Shown one piece after another: positions 33,159-53,003 of a stretch of DNA of 64,000 nucleotides. Position 1 is the stretch's first letter; every line of letters begins with the position of its first letter. This DNA comes from JAOTZA01 sp965224065 (GTDB lineage: Bacteria > Acidobacteriota > Thermoanaerobaculia > Multivoradales > JAHEKO01). The notes below the pieces were generated by a model. The model ran no database searches. It was not told the origin of the DNA and saw only the letters and a list, made by a program, of their open reading frames with translations. A program made the position numbers and the translations under genes. Location: positions 868,001 through 932,000 of the forward strand of contig CBDCYF010000005.1 in the NCBI GenBank assembly GCA_965224065.1, written 5' to 3'.

Positions 33159-33788
33159 TCAGGCCTTCTTCGCCCGGCGGATCGAGAGGTAGCCGTTGCG
33201 CGGCCCGGGCACCGAGCCCCGCAGATAAAGCAGGTTGCGCTCCTCGTCGACCTTGACCACCTTGAGATTTTTGACCGTCACCTGTTTGCCGCCCATGCGA
33301 CCGGGGAGCTTCACCCCGGGGAAGACGCGGGAGGGGTAGGACGCCTGCCCCACCGAGCCCGGCGCGCGGTGGAACATCGAGCCGTGGGTGGCCCGGCCAC
33401 CGCCGTGACCGTGTCGCTTCATGACGCCCTGAAACCCCTTGCCCTTGGAGGTTCCGATGACGTCCACATATTCCTCTTCCGCGAAGATAGAAGCCTTGAC
33501 CTGATCTCCGGCCTTCCATTCGGTCTCGCGGTCGACCGCGAACTCCTCGAGCTTGCGCATCGGAGCTACTCCGGCCTTCTCGAAGTGCCCACGCATCGGC
33601 TGCGGCACATGTCGCGGCGCGCGGTCTTCGACCAGCCCGAGTTGGACCGCGTCGTAGCCGTTGTTCCCGGACTCGCGGCGTTGGACCACCAGACAGGGAC
33701 CGGCCTTGATCACCGTGACCGGGATCACCCGTCCCTCGTCCGAATAGACCTGGGTCATCCCCAGTTTCTTGCCGAGTAAGCCTTCCAT
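33159..33788 (-). CDS. rplC: 50S ribosomal protein L3
   Basis: 209 residues from the ATG at 33788 (MEGLLGKKLGMTQVYSDEG), which has TGGAG 6 bases upstream. The GGGRATHGSMFHRAPGSVGQ stretch, which reaches the peptidyl-transferase centre, is intact, followed by FPGVKLPGRMGGKQVTV. An in-frame ATG at 33800 is a weaker alternative start. L3 initiates 50S assembly with L24. Confidence 0.97.
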   Translation of the reverse strand: MEGLLGKKLGMTQVYSDEGRVIPVTVIKAGPCLVVQRRESGNNGYDAVQLGLVEDRAPRHVPQPMRGHFEKAGVAPMRKLEEFAVDRETEWKAGDQVKASIFAEEEYVDVIGTSKGKGFQGVMKRHGHGGGRATHGSMFHRAPGSVGQASYPSRVFPGVKLPGRMGGKQVTVKNLKVVKVDEERNLLYLRGSVPGPRNGYLSIRRAKKA

Positions 33789-33823
33789 TTGAAACTCCAT
33801 ACCAAAAACTGCCGATCGAGAAC

Positions 33824-34141
<318 letters not shown>

Positions 34142-34191
34142 CTTTGTCTCTCGCGATCTCGCTACGACCAATCAGCAGATTGATTCTTTGA

Positions 34192-35385
<1,194 letters not shown>

Positions 35386-35406
35386 GATTCCTCCTCGGCC
35401 CGGTGT

Positions 35407-37482
35407 TTAACCCGCGGCGCGTGCCACAACTTCCTCACTGACGGTCTTGGGCGCCGGCTCGTAGCTGGCGAACTGCATCGTGTAGTTCGCCCGTCCCTGG
35501 CTGGCCGACCTCAGATCCGTCGCGTACCCAAACATCTCCGCCAACGGCACAAAACAGGAAATCACCTGCGCGTTGCCGCGGGCCTCCATACTCTGGACCC
35601 GTCCGCGCCGCGAGGTGATGTCGCCGATGACGTCCCCCATGTACTCCTCCGGGGTGACCACCTCGACCGCCATGACGGGCTCCAGCAGCACCGGCTGGGC
35701 GCTTTTGGAGGCGTCCTGAAACGCCATCGAACCGGCGATCTTGAACGCCACCTCTGAGGAATCGACCTCGTGGAACGAGCCGTCGTAGAGATCGATCTCG
35801 ATCCCGGTGATGGGGTAACCCGCCAGCGGGCCGGTCTCCATCGCCTCGCGGATCCCCTGTTCCACCGGCTTGATGAACTCACGCGGGATGACGCCACCCT
35901 TGATCTCGTTGTTGAAGACGAAATCACCTTCGTCGGTCGGCCGGACCCGGATCTTGCAGTGCCCAAACTGGCCGCGCCCACCGCTCTGGCGGACAAAACG
36001 GCCCTCTCCCTTGGCCTCGGCCGTCAGGCTTTCCTTGTAGGCCACCTGCGGCCGTCCGACGTTCGCGCCCACCTTGAACTCGCGCAACAGGCGGTCGGTG
36101 ATGATCTCCAGGTGCAGCTCGCCCATCCCGGAGATGAGCGTCTGCCCGGTGTCCGGATCGGTGTGGACCCGGAAAGTCGGATCTTCCTGTTGCAACTTCT
36201 CGAGCGACAGCGCCAGCTTTTCCTGGTCCGCCTTGGTCTTGGGCTCGATCGAGACCGAAATCACCGGCTCGGGGAAGCTCATCGCCTCCAGCACCACGGG
36301 CGCCTTGAGATCGGTGATGGTGTCGCCGGTCTTGACCGCCTTGAGACCCACCGCCGCGGCGATGTCTCCGGCCCACACCGTTTTGAGCTCTTCCCGCTTG
36401 TTGGCGTGCATCCGCAGCAGACGCCCCACCCGCTCCTTGCGCGACGAGCGCGCGTTGAGCACCGAGTCACCCGAGGCCACATTGCCCGAGTAGACCCGGA
36501 AGTAGGCCAACTGCCCGACAAACGGGTCGGTCATGATCTTGAAAACCAGGGCCGAGAACGGCTCGTCGTCGCTCGATTTGCGGATCACCACCGCCTCGCC
36601 GCCGGGGTCCCGGCCTTCGATCGGGGGAATGTCGAGCGGCGACGGCAGGTAAGCGACCACGGCATCGAGCAGCGGCTGAACACCCTTGTTCTTGAAAGCG
36701 CTGCCGCAGAGGACCGGCTGCAGCGCGTTCGACACGGTCGCCCGCCGGAGGGCCTCCTTGAGCTCCTCGTTGGTGACTTCTTCTCCGGAGAGGTACTTCT
36801 CGAGCAGCGTGTCGTCGGTCTCGGCGATCGCCTCGACCATCTTCTCCCGCAGCTCGTGCGCGCGGTCGGCGAGCTCGGCCGGTACGTCGACCAGCTCGTA
36901 CTGGGCGCCCAGCGCCTCGTCCTTGTAGCGCACGCCCTTCATCTGGATGAGATCGACGACGCCCAGAAACGAGTCCTCGGCTCCCCAGGGGATCTGGATG
37001 ACCACCGGCGAAGCGCCCAGACGTGAGCGCATCATCTCGACACAGCGGTCGAAATCGGCGCCCACCCGATCCATCTTGTTGACAAAGGCGATCCGCGGCA
37101 CGCGATAGCGATCGGCCTGCCTCCAAACGGTCTCGGACTGCGGCTCTACCCCGGCGACCGCGTCGAAGACCGCCACCGCGCCGTCGAGCACGCGCAGCGA
37201 TCTCTCGACCTCGGCGGTGAAATCCACATGCCCCGGCGTGTCGATGATGTTGATCCGGTGATCGTCCCAGGTGCAGGTCGTCGCCGCGGCGGTGATGGTG
37301 ATGCCGCGCTCCTGCTCCTGGACCATCCAGTCCATCGTCGCGGTGCCGTCGTGGACTTCGCCGATCTTGTAGTTGACGCCGGTGTAGTACAGGACCCGTT
37401 CGGTAGTCGTCGTCTTACCGGCATCGATGTGAGCCATGATGCCGATATTGCGAATGCGCTCGAGTTGTACCTGCCTAGCCAT
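35407..37482 (-). CDS. fusA: Elongation factor G
   Basis: 691 residues. Canonical GTPase motifs AHIDAGKTTT, DTPGHVDF (with the catalytic histidine) and NKMD, then domains II-V with the domain IV sequence QSGGRGQFGHCKIRVRP. It drives translocation and, with RRF, ribosome recycling. It lies between rpsG and tuf as in a classical str operon. It differs from the EF-G-like gene at 16555, which lacks the G3 histidine. Confidence 0.98.
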   Translation of the reverse strand: MARQVQLERIRNIGIMAHIDAGKTTTTERVLYYTGVNYKIGEVHDGTATMDWMVQEQERGITITAAATTCTWDDHRINIIDTPGHVDFTAEVERSLRVLDGAVAVFDAVAGVEPQSETVWRQADRYRVPRIAFVNKMDRVGADFDRCVEMMRSRLGASPVVIQIPWGAEDSFLGVVDLIQMKGVRYKDEALGAQYELVDVPAELADRAHELREKMVEAIAETDDTLLEKYLSGEEVTNEELKEALRRATVSNALQPVLCGSAFKNKGVQPLLDAVVAYLPSPLDIPPIEGRDPGGEAVVIRKSSDDEPFSALVFKIMTDPFVGQLAYFRVYSGNVASGDSVLNARSSRKERVGRLLRMHANKREELKTVWAGDIAAAVGLKAVKTGDTITDLKAPVVLEAMSFPEPVISVSIEPKTKADQEKLALSLEKLQQEDPTFRVHTDPDTGQTLISGMGELHLEIITDRLLREFKVGANVGRPQVAYKESLTAEAKGEGRFVRQSGGRGQFGHCKIRVRPTDEGDFVFNNEIKGGVIPREFIKPVEQGIREAMETGPLAGYPITGIEIDLYDGSFHEVDSSEVAFKIAGSMAFQDASKSAQPVLLEPVMAVEVVTPEEYMGDVIGDITSRRGRVQSMEARGNAQVISCFVPLAEMFGYATDLRSASQGRANYTMQFASYEPAPKTVSEEVVARAAG

Positions 37483-37503
37483 TTGAATTGCCTGGTTGAA
37501 TTT

Positions 37504-37539
37504 CCGTCGTCTACAAAGCGACGACGGCAGTTGCCTGCC
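37504..37539 (-). promoter_or_regulatory. Tandem hairpins in the rpsG-fusA spacer
   Basis: A perfect 8-bp stem with an 8-nt loop (CCGTCGTC / GACGACGG, 37504-37527) overlaps a second small stem (GGCAG-TTGC-CTGCC, 37526-37539). The spacer of 97 bases is the longest within the rpsL-rpsG-fusA-tuf unit. A regulatory or processing site is possible; there is no U-tract. Confidence 0.4.
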
Positions 37540-37579
37540 GCCGCCGATCTCTTTCTCTTATCGAGGAATGCCGCGTCGT

Positions 37580-38050
37580 TTACCAGCGATAGTGGGCAAA
37601 CGCCTTGTTGGCGTCGGCCATCCGGTGCGTATCCTCTTTCTTTTTCATCGCCACGCCGCGGTTGGCGGCCGCGTCCATCAGCTCGCCCGCCAGCCGCTGC
37701 TTCATCGTCTTCTCGCCGCGGCTCTGCGCGCCCTGCAGAATCCAGCGCAATGACAGCGCCAGCCGCCGGTTGGGACGCACTTCGATCGGCACCTGGTAGG
37801 TCGAGCCGCCGACCCGGCGGGACTTGACCTCGACCGCCGGCTTGACGTTCTCGATCGCCTTTTTGAAGACCTTCATCGGGTCGTCGTCGGTTCGCTCGCG
37901 GATGGTCTCAAGCGCGTCGTAGAGAATCCGCTCGGCGGTGGACTTTTTGCCGTCTTTCATCAGCACGTTGACGAACTTGGTCAACAACTGGGAGTTGTAG
38001 AGCGGATCGGGAAGGATCTCCCGCTTGGGTACCGCGCCGCGTCTGGACAT
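37580..38050 (-). CDS. rpsG: 30S ribosomal protein S7
   Basis: 156 residues from the ATG at 38050 (MSRRGAVPKREILPDPLYNS). NVLMKDGKKSTAERILYDAL and GGSTYQVPIEVRPNRRLALS are conserved blocks. S7 nucleates the 30S head and lies at the E site. It follows rpsL by 26 bases; the longer open frame overlaps rpsL and is rejected. Confidence 0.98.
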   Translation of the reverse strand: MSRRGAVPKREILPDPLYNSQLLTKFVNVLMKDGKKSTAERILYDALETIRERTDDDPMKVFKKAIENVKPAVEVKSRRVGGSTYQVPIEVRPNRRLALSLRWILQGAQSRGEKTMKQRLAGELMDAAANRGVAMKKKEDTHRMADANKAFAHYRW

Positions 38051-38076
38051 TCTCTCGAGCTCCTCGATCCTCAGAG

Positions 38077-38448
<372 letters not shown>

Positions 38449-38626
38449 ACCTTTTAAACGCTCCTACTAAACACTCCTACGCTGTCCGCTTCGTCACCGA
38501 AGCGATTCCGCGGCCGTCAACCCGCCCGGAGGCGGGGATTCCGAACCAATCTTTCAGGGGGGCTGCTGAGACAACTACCCTGGCGGGTCGCCCGTCTGGC
38601 GAACGACCACAGAGCGGAACCGAAAG

Positions 38627-38656
38627 AGAATACCCAATAGGAATGGGGCTCGTCAA
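38627..38656 (-). promoter_or_regulatory. Sigma-70-type promoter of the rpsL (str) unit
   Basis: On the - strand TTGACG (38651-38656), an 18-base spacer, then TATTCT (38627-38632). This lies about 180 bases before rpsL in the only long gap between rpoC and rpsL. The leader also holds a small hairpin (CCCGCC-TCCG-GGCGGG). Confidence 0.6.
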
Positions 38657-38698
38657 CCCCTAGCCGACACGGAGGCGGCCCCTTCCCAGCCCCCCGCA

Positions 38699-38716
38699 TA
38701 CGGGACCGATCCCGTA
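38699..38716 (-). terminator. Hairpin after rpoC, possible weak terminator
   Basis: A perfect 7-bp stem, TACGGGA / TCCCGTA, with a 4-nt loop, starts 5 bases after the rpoC stop codon. On the - strand it is followed by G-rich sequence, not a T-run, so it may be a processing signal or need Rho. Confidence 0.35.
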
Positions 38717-38720
38717 GCGT

Positions 38721-42908
<4,188 letters not shown>

Positions 42909-42918
42909 CGATCCTCCT

Positions 42919-47178
<4,260 letters not shown>

Positions 47179-47224
47179 CGATCTCCTCAGGTTCCGTAAT
47201 GGAGAATTGCTTTCGAGATGTTCA

Positions 47225-47289
47225 GGGACACCTCCCCCCAGCCGGCCCCACCTGCGGCGGACAACCGGCCTGGGAGGTCGTGTCTTCCC
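47225..47289 (-). promoter_or_regulatory. Long hairpin between rplL and rpoB
   Basis: GACACCTCCC (47227-47236) pairs with GGGAGG and TGTC (47272-47284, with a 3-nt bulge), and CCGG blocks extend the pairing inside. This fills most of the 120-base rplL-rpoB gap. In E. coli the same gap holds a partial terminator and an RNase III site that set the ribosomal-protein to polymerase ratio; a similar role is inferred. No T-run follows on the - strand. Confidence 0.5.
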
Positions 47290-47298
47290 AAGAAGCCA

Positions 47299-47682
47299 CT
47301 ATTTGAGCTCGACTTGCGCTCCCGCTTCGTCGAACTTTTTCTTGATCTCTTCCGCCTCGTCTTTCGAAACGGCCTCTTTGACGGTGGCCGGCGCCGACTC
47401 GACGAGATCCTTGGCGTCCTTGAGACCCAAGCTGGTGACCTCGCGGACGGTCTTGATGACGTTGATCTTCTTGTCGCCGACCGCGGTCAGCACGACATCG
47501 AACTCGGTCTTCTCCTCGGCTTCCGCGGCACCACCGGCGGCGGCACCGGCCGCCGCCACGGGCACCGCCGCGGCCGCCGCCGAGACCCCGTAGTGGTCCT
47601 CGAGGGACTTGACGAGATTGTTGAGCTCGAGCACGGTCATCTCGTCGATCTGCTTGATGAAGTCTTCGGTTGCAATACCCAT
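47299..47682 (-). CDS. rplL: 50S ribosomal protein L7/L12
   Basis: 127 residues. The N-terminal dimer domain (DFIKQIDEMTVLELNNLVKS) is followed by an Ala/Gly-rich hinge (about 38-56), then the C-terminal factor-binding domain (KTEFDVVLTAVGDKKINVIK and SLGLKDAKDLVESAPATVKE). It forms the stalk that recruits EF-Tu and EF-G. It lies 57 bases after rplJ. Confidence 0.98.
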   Translation of the reverse strand: MGIATEDFIKQIDEMTVLELNNLVKSLEDHYGVSAAAAAVPVAAAGAAAGGAAEAEEKTEFDVVLTAVGDKKINVIKTVREVTSLGLKDAKDLVESAPATVKEAVSKDEAEEIKKKFDEAGAQVELK

Positions 47683-47739
47683 CTTTCCTCTCCTTGAAGG
47701 TCGAAACGCGATCGTTCGCGCGGTCTTCGTCTTTCCGGT

Positions 47740-48273
47740 CTAGCTGCCGGCGCTCTCCTTGGCCTGGCGAATCTGGTCGAGGACCGAGACCGCTCGCCTG
47801 GGCATCTCCGCCAGCGTGCGGACAAATCGCGTCACCGGCGACTGGAGCAAAAACAGCAGTTTGGCAATGAGCTCCTCGCGGCTGGGGAGCGAGGCTATTT
47901 CCTTGATGTCTTCGGCGGCAACTGCCTGGCCGTCGACCAGCCCGGCCTTGAAGGACACGGCCGGCACTTCCTTGGCAAACTCGGTCAGCGCCTTGGCGAT
48001 CGAAACCGCGTCCTCGCCACCGAACGCCGCCGCCGTCGGTCCCTGGAAATGCTCTTCCAGGCCGCCGAGAGCCGCGCCCTCGATGGCGCGGCGCGCCAGG
48101 CGATTCTTGACCACCACGTAGCTTCCGCCGACCTCACGCACCTTATCGCGCAGCTCGGTAGCCTGCGGCACCGACAGCCCCTCAAAATCGAGGAGAAAGA
48201 CGTTCGGCGCCTGCGCCAGCTCGTTCTTGTAGATGTCGACGAGGCTTTCCTTTTGTTCCCTGGTGAGAGCCAT
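47740..48273 (-). CDS. rplJ: 50S ribosomal protein L10
   Basis: 177 residues. The N-terminal rRNA-binding domain (LSVPQATELRDKVREVGGSY, VVKNRLARRAIEGAALGGL) and the C-terminal helix that anchors L7/L12 dimers are present. In other bacteria L10 with L7/L12 represses its own translation. It follows rplA by 2 bases. Confidence 0.97.
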   Translation of the reverse strand: MALTREQKESLVDIYKNELAQAPNVFLLDFEGLSVPQATELRDKVREVGGSYVVVKNRLARRAIEGAALGGLEEHFQGPTAAAFGGEDAVSIAKALTEFAKEVPAVSFKAGLVDGQAVAAEDIKEIASLPSREELIAKLLFLLQSPVTRFVRTLAEMPRRAVSVLDQIRQAKESAGS

Positions 48274-48275
48274 CG

Positions 48276-48977
48276 TTAAGCCTCCAGCCCCGTCAAAACG
48301 CTTTCGTCGACCCGGATCCCCGGGCCCATCGTCGAGGAGACACTGATCGATTTGACGTACTTGCCCTTGGCCGAAGCCGGCCTGGCCTTGGAGATCGCCG
48401 CCAGCAGCGCCGCGGCGTTGGCTTCGAGCTGCTCGGCCGAAAAGGACGACTTGCCAAAGGGCGCGTGGACGATTCCGGTCTTGTCTACGCGGAACTCGAT
48501 TTTGCCCGCCTTGATCGCCTCGACCGCCGGCCCAACGTCGAAAGTCACCGTCCCCACCTTGGGGTTGGGCATCAGACCGCGCGGGCCCAGCACCCGGCCG
48601 AGCTTGCCGGCGACCTTCATCATGTCGGGGGTCGAGACCACGGCGTCGAACTCGAGCCAGCCGTCTTCGATCTTCTTGGCCAGATCCTCTCCGCCGACAA
48701 AATCGGCCCCGGCCTCCTCGGCCTCCTTGATCTTCTCGCCCGAGGCAAACACCAGGACTGTCATGGATTTGCCGGTGCCATGCGGTAGTGCGACGGTGCC
48801 TCGCACCATCTGGTCGGCATGACGCGGGTCCACGCCGAGACGGATCGCCATGTCGACGGTCTCGTCGAACTTGGCAAAGGAGGAGTCCTTCAGCCTGGCC
48901 ATCGCCTCGGCGAGCTCGTACCGGCGAGCCTCCAGGGCGTCCTTGGCGCCGCGATATTTCTTTCCGTGTCTGGGCAT
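48276..48977 (-). CDS. rplA: 50S ribosomal protein L1
   Basis: 233 residues from the ATG at 48977 (MPRHGKKYRGAKDALEARRY); the longer open frame extends into the spacer after rplK and is rejected. The signature STPDMMKVAGKLGRVLGPRG and LMPNPKVGTVTFDV is intact. L1 forms the mobile stalk at the E site and in E. coli represses the rplKA mRNA. Confidence 0.97.
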   Translation of the reverse strand: MPRHGKKYRGAKDALEARRYELAEAMARLKDSSFAKFDETVDMAIRLGVDPRHADQMVRGTVALPHGTGKSMTVLVFASGEKIKEAEEAGADFVGGEDLAKKIEDGWLEFDAVVSTPDMMKVAGKLGRVLGPRGLMPNPKVGTVTFDVGPAVEAIKAGKIEFRVDKTGIVHAPFGKSSFSAEQLEANAAALLAAISKARPASAKGKYVKSISVSSTMGPGIRVDESVLTGLEA

Positions 48978-49026
48978 TTCCGTCCTGCGCTTTCTCCGAT
49001 TCAAGCCCGCTTCAAGCCGGCGGCCA

Positions 49027-49455
49027 TCAAGCCTCGGCCACCTCGATTCCCATCGAGCGGGCGGTCCCCTCGACGATCCGCATCGCGGCCTCGACGCTGG
49101 CGGCATTCAAATCCGGCATCTTGATCTTGGCGATCTCTTCCACCTGGGCGCGGGTCACCGAGCCGACCTTCTCGCGGTTGGGCTCGCCGGAGGCCTTGTC
49201 GACCCCGGCGGCCTTCTTGAGCAGCACCGCTGCGGGGGGCGTCTTGGTGATGAAGGTGTAGCTGCGGTCCGCGTACACGGTGATCACCACCGGAATGATC
49301 ATTCCGGTCTCGCTCTGTGTGCGGGCGTTGAAGGCCTTGCAGAAGTCCATGATGTTGACGCCCGCCTGTCCCAAGGCCGGTCCCACGGGCGGAGCCGGCG
49401 AGGCCTGGCCCGCGGGGATCTGCAGCTTGATCTGACCGACTTCTTTCTTTGCCAT
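49027..49455 (-). CDS. rplK: 50S ribosomal protein L11
   Basis: 142 residues. The N-terminal domain AGQASPAPPVGPALGQAGVN carries the prolines that bind thiostrepton-type antibiotics and release factors. The C-terminal domain (ARSMGIEVAEA at the end) binds the GTPase-associated rRNA. L11 is needed for RelA activation in many bacteria. A GC-rich repeat lies between it and nusG. Confidence 0.98.
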   Translation of the reverse strand: MAKKEVGQIKLQIPAGQASPAPPVGPALGQAGVNIMDFCKAFNARTQSETGMIIPVVITVYADRSYTFITKTPPAAVLLKKAAGVDKASGEPNREKVGSVTRAQVEEIAKIKMPDLNAASVEAAMRIVEGTARSMGIEVAEA

Positions 49456-49471
49456 TTTGTGTACTCAACGA

Positions 49472-49517
49472 CCGCCAGAGCTGGCGGCTTCGGCCGGCAG
49501 AGGCGCCGGCCGCTTCA
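49472..49517. repeat. Hairpin pair with module B of the GC-rich repeat
   Basis: CCGCCAG-AG-CTGGCGG (49472-49487) is followed by CGGCCGGCAGAGGCGCCGGC and CGCTTCA (49491-49517). The second part matches module B of the repeats in the CRTAC1 gene. The pair fills the nusG-rplK spacer inside the operon. Confidence 0.75.
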
Positions 49518-49523
49518 TTCCTC

Positions 49524-50072
49524 TCACAGTTTTTGCACCTGGCTGAAATCGAGCTCCACCGGCGTCTGGCGGCCGAAGATGGTCACCATTACCTTGAGGG
49601 TGTTGCGGTCCAGGTTCACCTCGTCGACCACGCCGGTGAAGTTGTTGAAGGGACCGTCGATGATCTTGACCGGCTCGCTCTTGTCGAAAATGTATTTGGG
49701 CTTGGGCTTTTCCTTGGCGCTGACGACCTTCTCGAGGATCTTGTCGACTTCTTCCTGGGACAGCGGCGTGGGCTTTTTGCCGCTGCCGACAAAGCCGGTG
49801 ACCTTGGGCGTGTTCTTGACCACATGCCAGGCGGCGTCCGACATCTCCATCTCCACCAGGATGTAGCCCGGGAAGAATTTGCGCTCGGTCTCCTTTTTCT
49901 TGCCACCGCGGTACTCGACGATGGTCTCGGTGGGGATCTTGATTTCGCCGACGGCGTCTCCCATGCCGAGCGCCTCGGCGCGCTGCCGCAGCGTCTCCTT
50001 GACCCGGTCCTCGAAACCCGAGTAGGTGTGGACGATGTACCACTGCTTGGAGCTTTTTTCGGTTGTCGTCAT
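49524..50072 (-). CDS. nusG: Transcription termination/antitermination protein NusG
   Basis: 182 residues from the ATG at 50072 (MTTTEKSSKQWYIVHTYSGF). The NGN domain (ERKFFPGYILVEMEMSDAAW) binds the polymerase clamp, and the KOW domain (SEPVKIIDGPFNNFTGVVDE) binds S10 or Rho. The ATG overlaps the secE stop by ATGA, so the pair is coupled. A longer open frame overlapping secE is rejected. Confidence 0.97.
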   Translation of the reverse strand: MTTTEKSSKQWYIVHTYSGFEDRVKETLRQRAEALGMGDAVGEIKIPTETIVEYRGGKKKETERKFFPGYILVEMEMSDAAWHVVKNTPKVTGFVGSGKKPTPLSQEEVDKILEKVVSAKEKPKPKYIFDKSEPVKIIDGPFNNFTGVVDEVNLDRNTLKVMVTIFGRQTPVELDFSQVQKL

Positions 50073-50284
50073 CGTCCAAAAAATCCCAATACGGTCTGAT
50101 AGACCTTGATGATCACCATGTCCGAGACCCACAGAAAGAAGGCAAATACCACGCTGGCGATGATCACCACCACGGTCGTCGAGACGACCTCGGCGCGGGA
50201 GGGAAACGTCACCTTGGACATCTCCGACCGGGTCTCGGAGAAAAACCGCGTCATGCGCTTCCAGTTCTCGGCTATCGATGCCAC
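50069..50284 (-). CDS. secE: Protein translocase subunit SecE
   Basis: 71 residues with one membrane segment (VVSTTVVVIIASVVFAFFLW). The amphipathic helix before it (RSEMSKVTFPSRAEV) is the SecE signature. It clamps SecY (gene at 23517) in the translocon. It lies between tRNA-Trp and nusG, its normal neighbourhood. The single-span form is the usual one outside the Enterobacteria. Confidence 0.96.
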   Translation of the reverse strand: MASIAENWKRMTRFFSETRSEMSKVTFPSRAEVVSTTVVVIIASVVFAFFLWVSDMVIIKVYQTVLGFFGR

Positions 50285-50351
50285 TTGCTTACCTGCTGTT
50301 TCTGCTCTTCTGCGTTTTTGCGGTTACCGTTCGATTCTCCAGGCGCTGGAT

Positions 50352-50428
50352 TGGCAGGCCAGGAGGGATTCGAACCCCCAACATTCGGTTTTGGAGACCG
50401 ACGCTCTACCAATTGGAGCTACTGGCCT
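50352..50428 (-). tRNA. tRNA-Trp (CCA anticodon)
   Basis: Acceptor stem AGGCCAG / CTGGCCT, D arm with TAGCTCCAATTGGTAGAGC, anticodon loop CTCCAAA giving CCA, T arm with GGTTCGAATCC, discriminator G and an encoded CCA end. It lies between tuf and secE. Confidence 0.97.
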
Positions 50429-50470
50429 ATTGTTCTCCCGCGATTCCTTTGTTGGCTTTCGACTCTTTGA

Positions 50471-51664
<1,194 letters not shown>

Positions 51665-51744
51665 GATGGACGCGCTGCCTCCTGCAAGAATTGGACCCCC
51701 GGCCGGGGGCGTTAGGACTCTGTCTGGGAACCTACCGTCGCTCC

Positions 51745-51821
<77 letters not shown>

Positions 51822-51895
51822 CGCTTCGAACTCGCTTGCTGCTCGTAAACGATCCCCGACCGGCCCTCTGCCCTAGGCCGGCTGGGGAATTGTGG

Positions 51896-51924
51896 AGTAT
51901 ATGCCCTCTTCGGGGGCCTGTAAA
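51896..51924 (-). promoter_or_regulatory. Strong sigma-70-type promoter of tRNA-Thr/tuf
   Basis: On the - strand TTTACA (51919-51924), exactly 17 bases, then TATACT (51896-51901). Each hexamer is one base from consensus. It lies about 75 bases before tRNA-Thr and probably drives tRNA-Thr, tuf, tRNA-Trp, secE, nusG and the rpl-rpo genes after them. Confidence 0.85.
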
Positions 51925-52025
51925 GACCTCCGGCCGCCTTTTTGACGGCTAGCTTCACCCCTGTTCTGCCGAGACACTCTACCCCATGCCCGGCGGGGGC
52001 GCCAGTTCCGTAATGTCGCGAGCGG

Positions 52026-52874
52026 TTACGGGCAGGTGGCGAAGGCCGAGGTGTCGGTGATGGCCTCTGCCGGCTGCCCCAACGGGTTGAAATAGCTCCG
52101 GCTCTGGCCGCTCTGGGTGTCGGTGACCGTCAGCGTGTACTCGATGTTGGTGGTTGCCGCGGCAAAGACCCAGAAGTTGTTGAATCCCTGGAGGTTGCAA
52201 GCATCCAGGATGTTGATCGTCATCAAGGTATTCGTCTCGTTGAAGAAAAAGAACAGGCCGTCGTCGAAGCCCGTGGCGATGGGGGTCGCGAAGCCATCGC
52301 TTCCGTCCGAGCGCCAGTCGACCTCGGCCTTGAACCTCCCGTCCAAAAGGCACAGGGTGTCGATGTCGTAGCAGTCAGAATCGACATCGGGGGGGAGCCT
52401 CTGGACGCCGTTGAGGACGTGCACCGAGGAGCCGGCCGCCTGCTTCTGGCTACCCTTGAACGAGGTCTCGGCCCGGAAGAAGTCGCAGTTCCGGCTCGCC
52501 GGCACCAATCGGGTGGTCGCCGCGTTGCCAAACGCGTCGAATTTGTCCTTGCCACGGCCCAGGTTCCGGCTGCCCCCGCCCTGAACCCCCAAACAGGTGT
52601 ACTCGTTCATCACCGTGCCTTTCGCCTTCTTCATCCCCAGTTGGCGGGGATCGACCGGATAGCGTTGAGTGATGGTGGTGACCTTGGCATTGTCACCAAA
52701 GCTGGGGAAAAACGAGCTCTGGAAGAGCAGGCTGTCGAGGTCCTTGAGCCGCGTCGTGCCGTGGATGTAGTTACTCTGTTTTGCGACGCTGGCGTAGTTC
52801 CAGCCCGCGCCAACGGGAACCGAGATCGTAACGACCAGGAGAAACAACAGAATGGCAAGGCGGCTTTTTGGCAT
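52026..52874 (-). CDS. Secreted protein of unknown function
   Basis: 282 residues from the ATG at 52874, with AGGAGG 7 bases upstream (a GTG at 52877 is the alternative). The signal peptide is MPKSRLAILLFLLVVTISVP followed by VGAGW. The middle part (about 60-175) is Gly/Cys-containing and unlike anything I recognise. The last about 105 residues (FKAEVDWRSDGSDGFATPIA, INILDACNLQGFNNFWVFAA, IEYTLTVTDTQSGQSRSYFN) look like a beta-sandwich module that I recall at the C-terminus of many exported Acidobacteriota proteins. The final residues are AFATCP. It stands alone, divergent from the LpxL-like gene. Confidence 0.75.
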   Translation of the reverse strand: MPKSRLAILLFLLVVTISVPVGAGWNYASVAKQSNYIHGTTRLKDLDSLLFQSSFFPSFGDNAKVTTITQRYPVDPRQLGMKKAKGTVMNEYTCLGVQGGGSRNLGRGKDKFDAFGNAATTRLVPASRNCDFFRAETSFKGSQKQAAGSSVHVLNGVQRLPPDVDSDCYDIDTLCLLDGRFKAEVDWRSDGSDGFATPIATGFDDGLFFFFNETNTLMTINILDACNLQGFNNFWVFAAATTNIEYTLTVTDTQSGQSRSYFNPLGQPAEAITDTSAFATCP

Positions 52875-53003
52875 CACGGCCCCTCCTCAGAATTCGCAGG
52901 TCGGTGGACTCAACTTACGTGTTTTCTTACCACAGCAACGCCACCCCAAACAACCGGCCAAGAGACGGATGCTATTCTTTACCGGCCCGCAGGTGACATC
53001 GAA

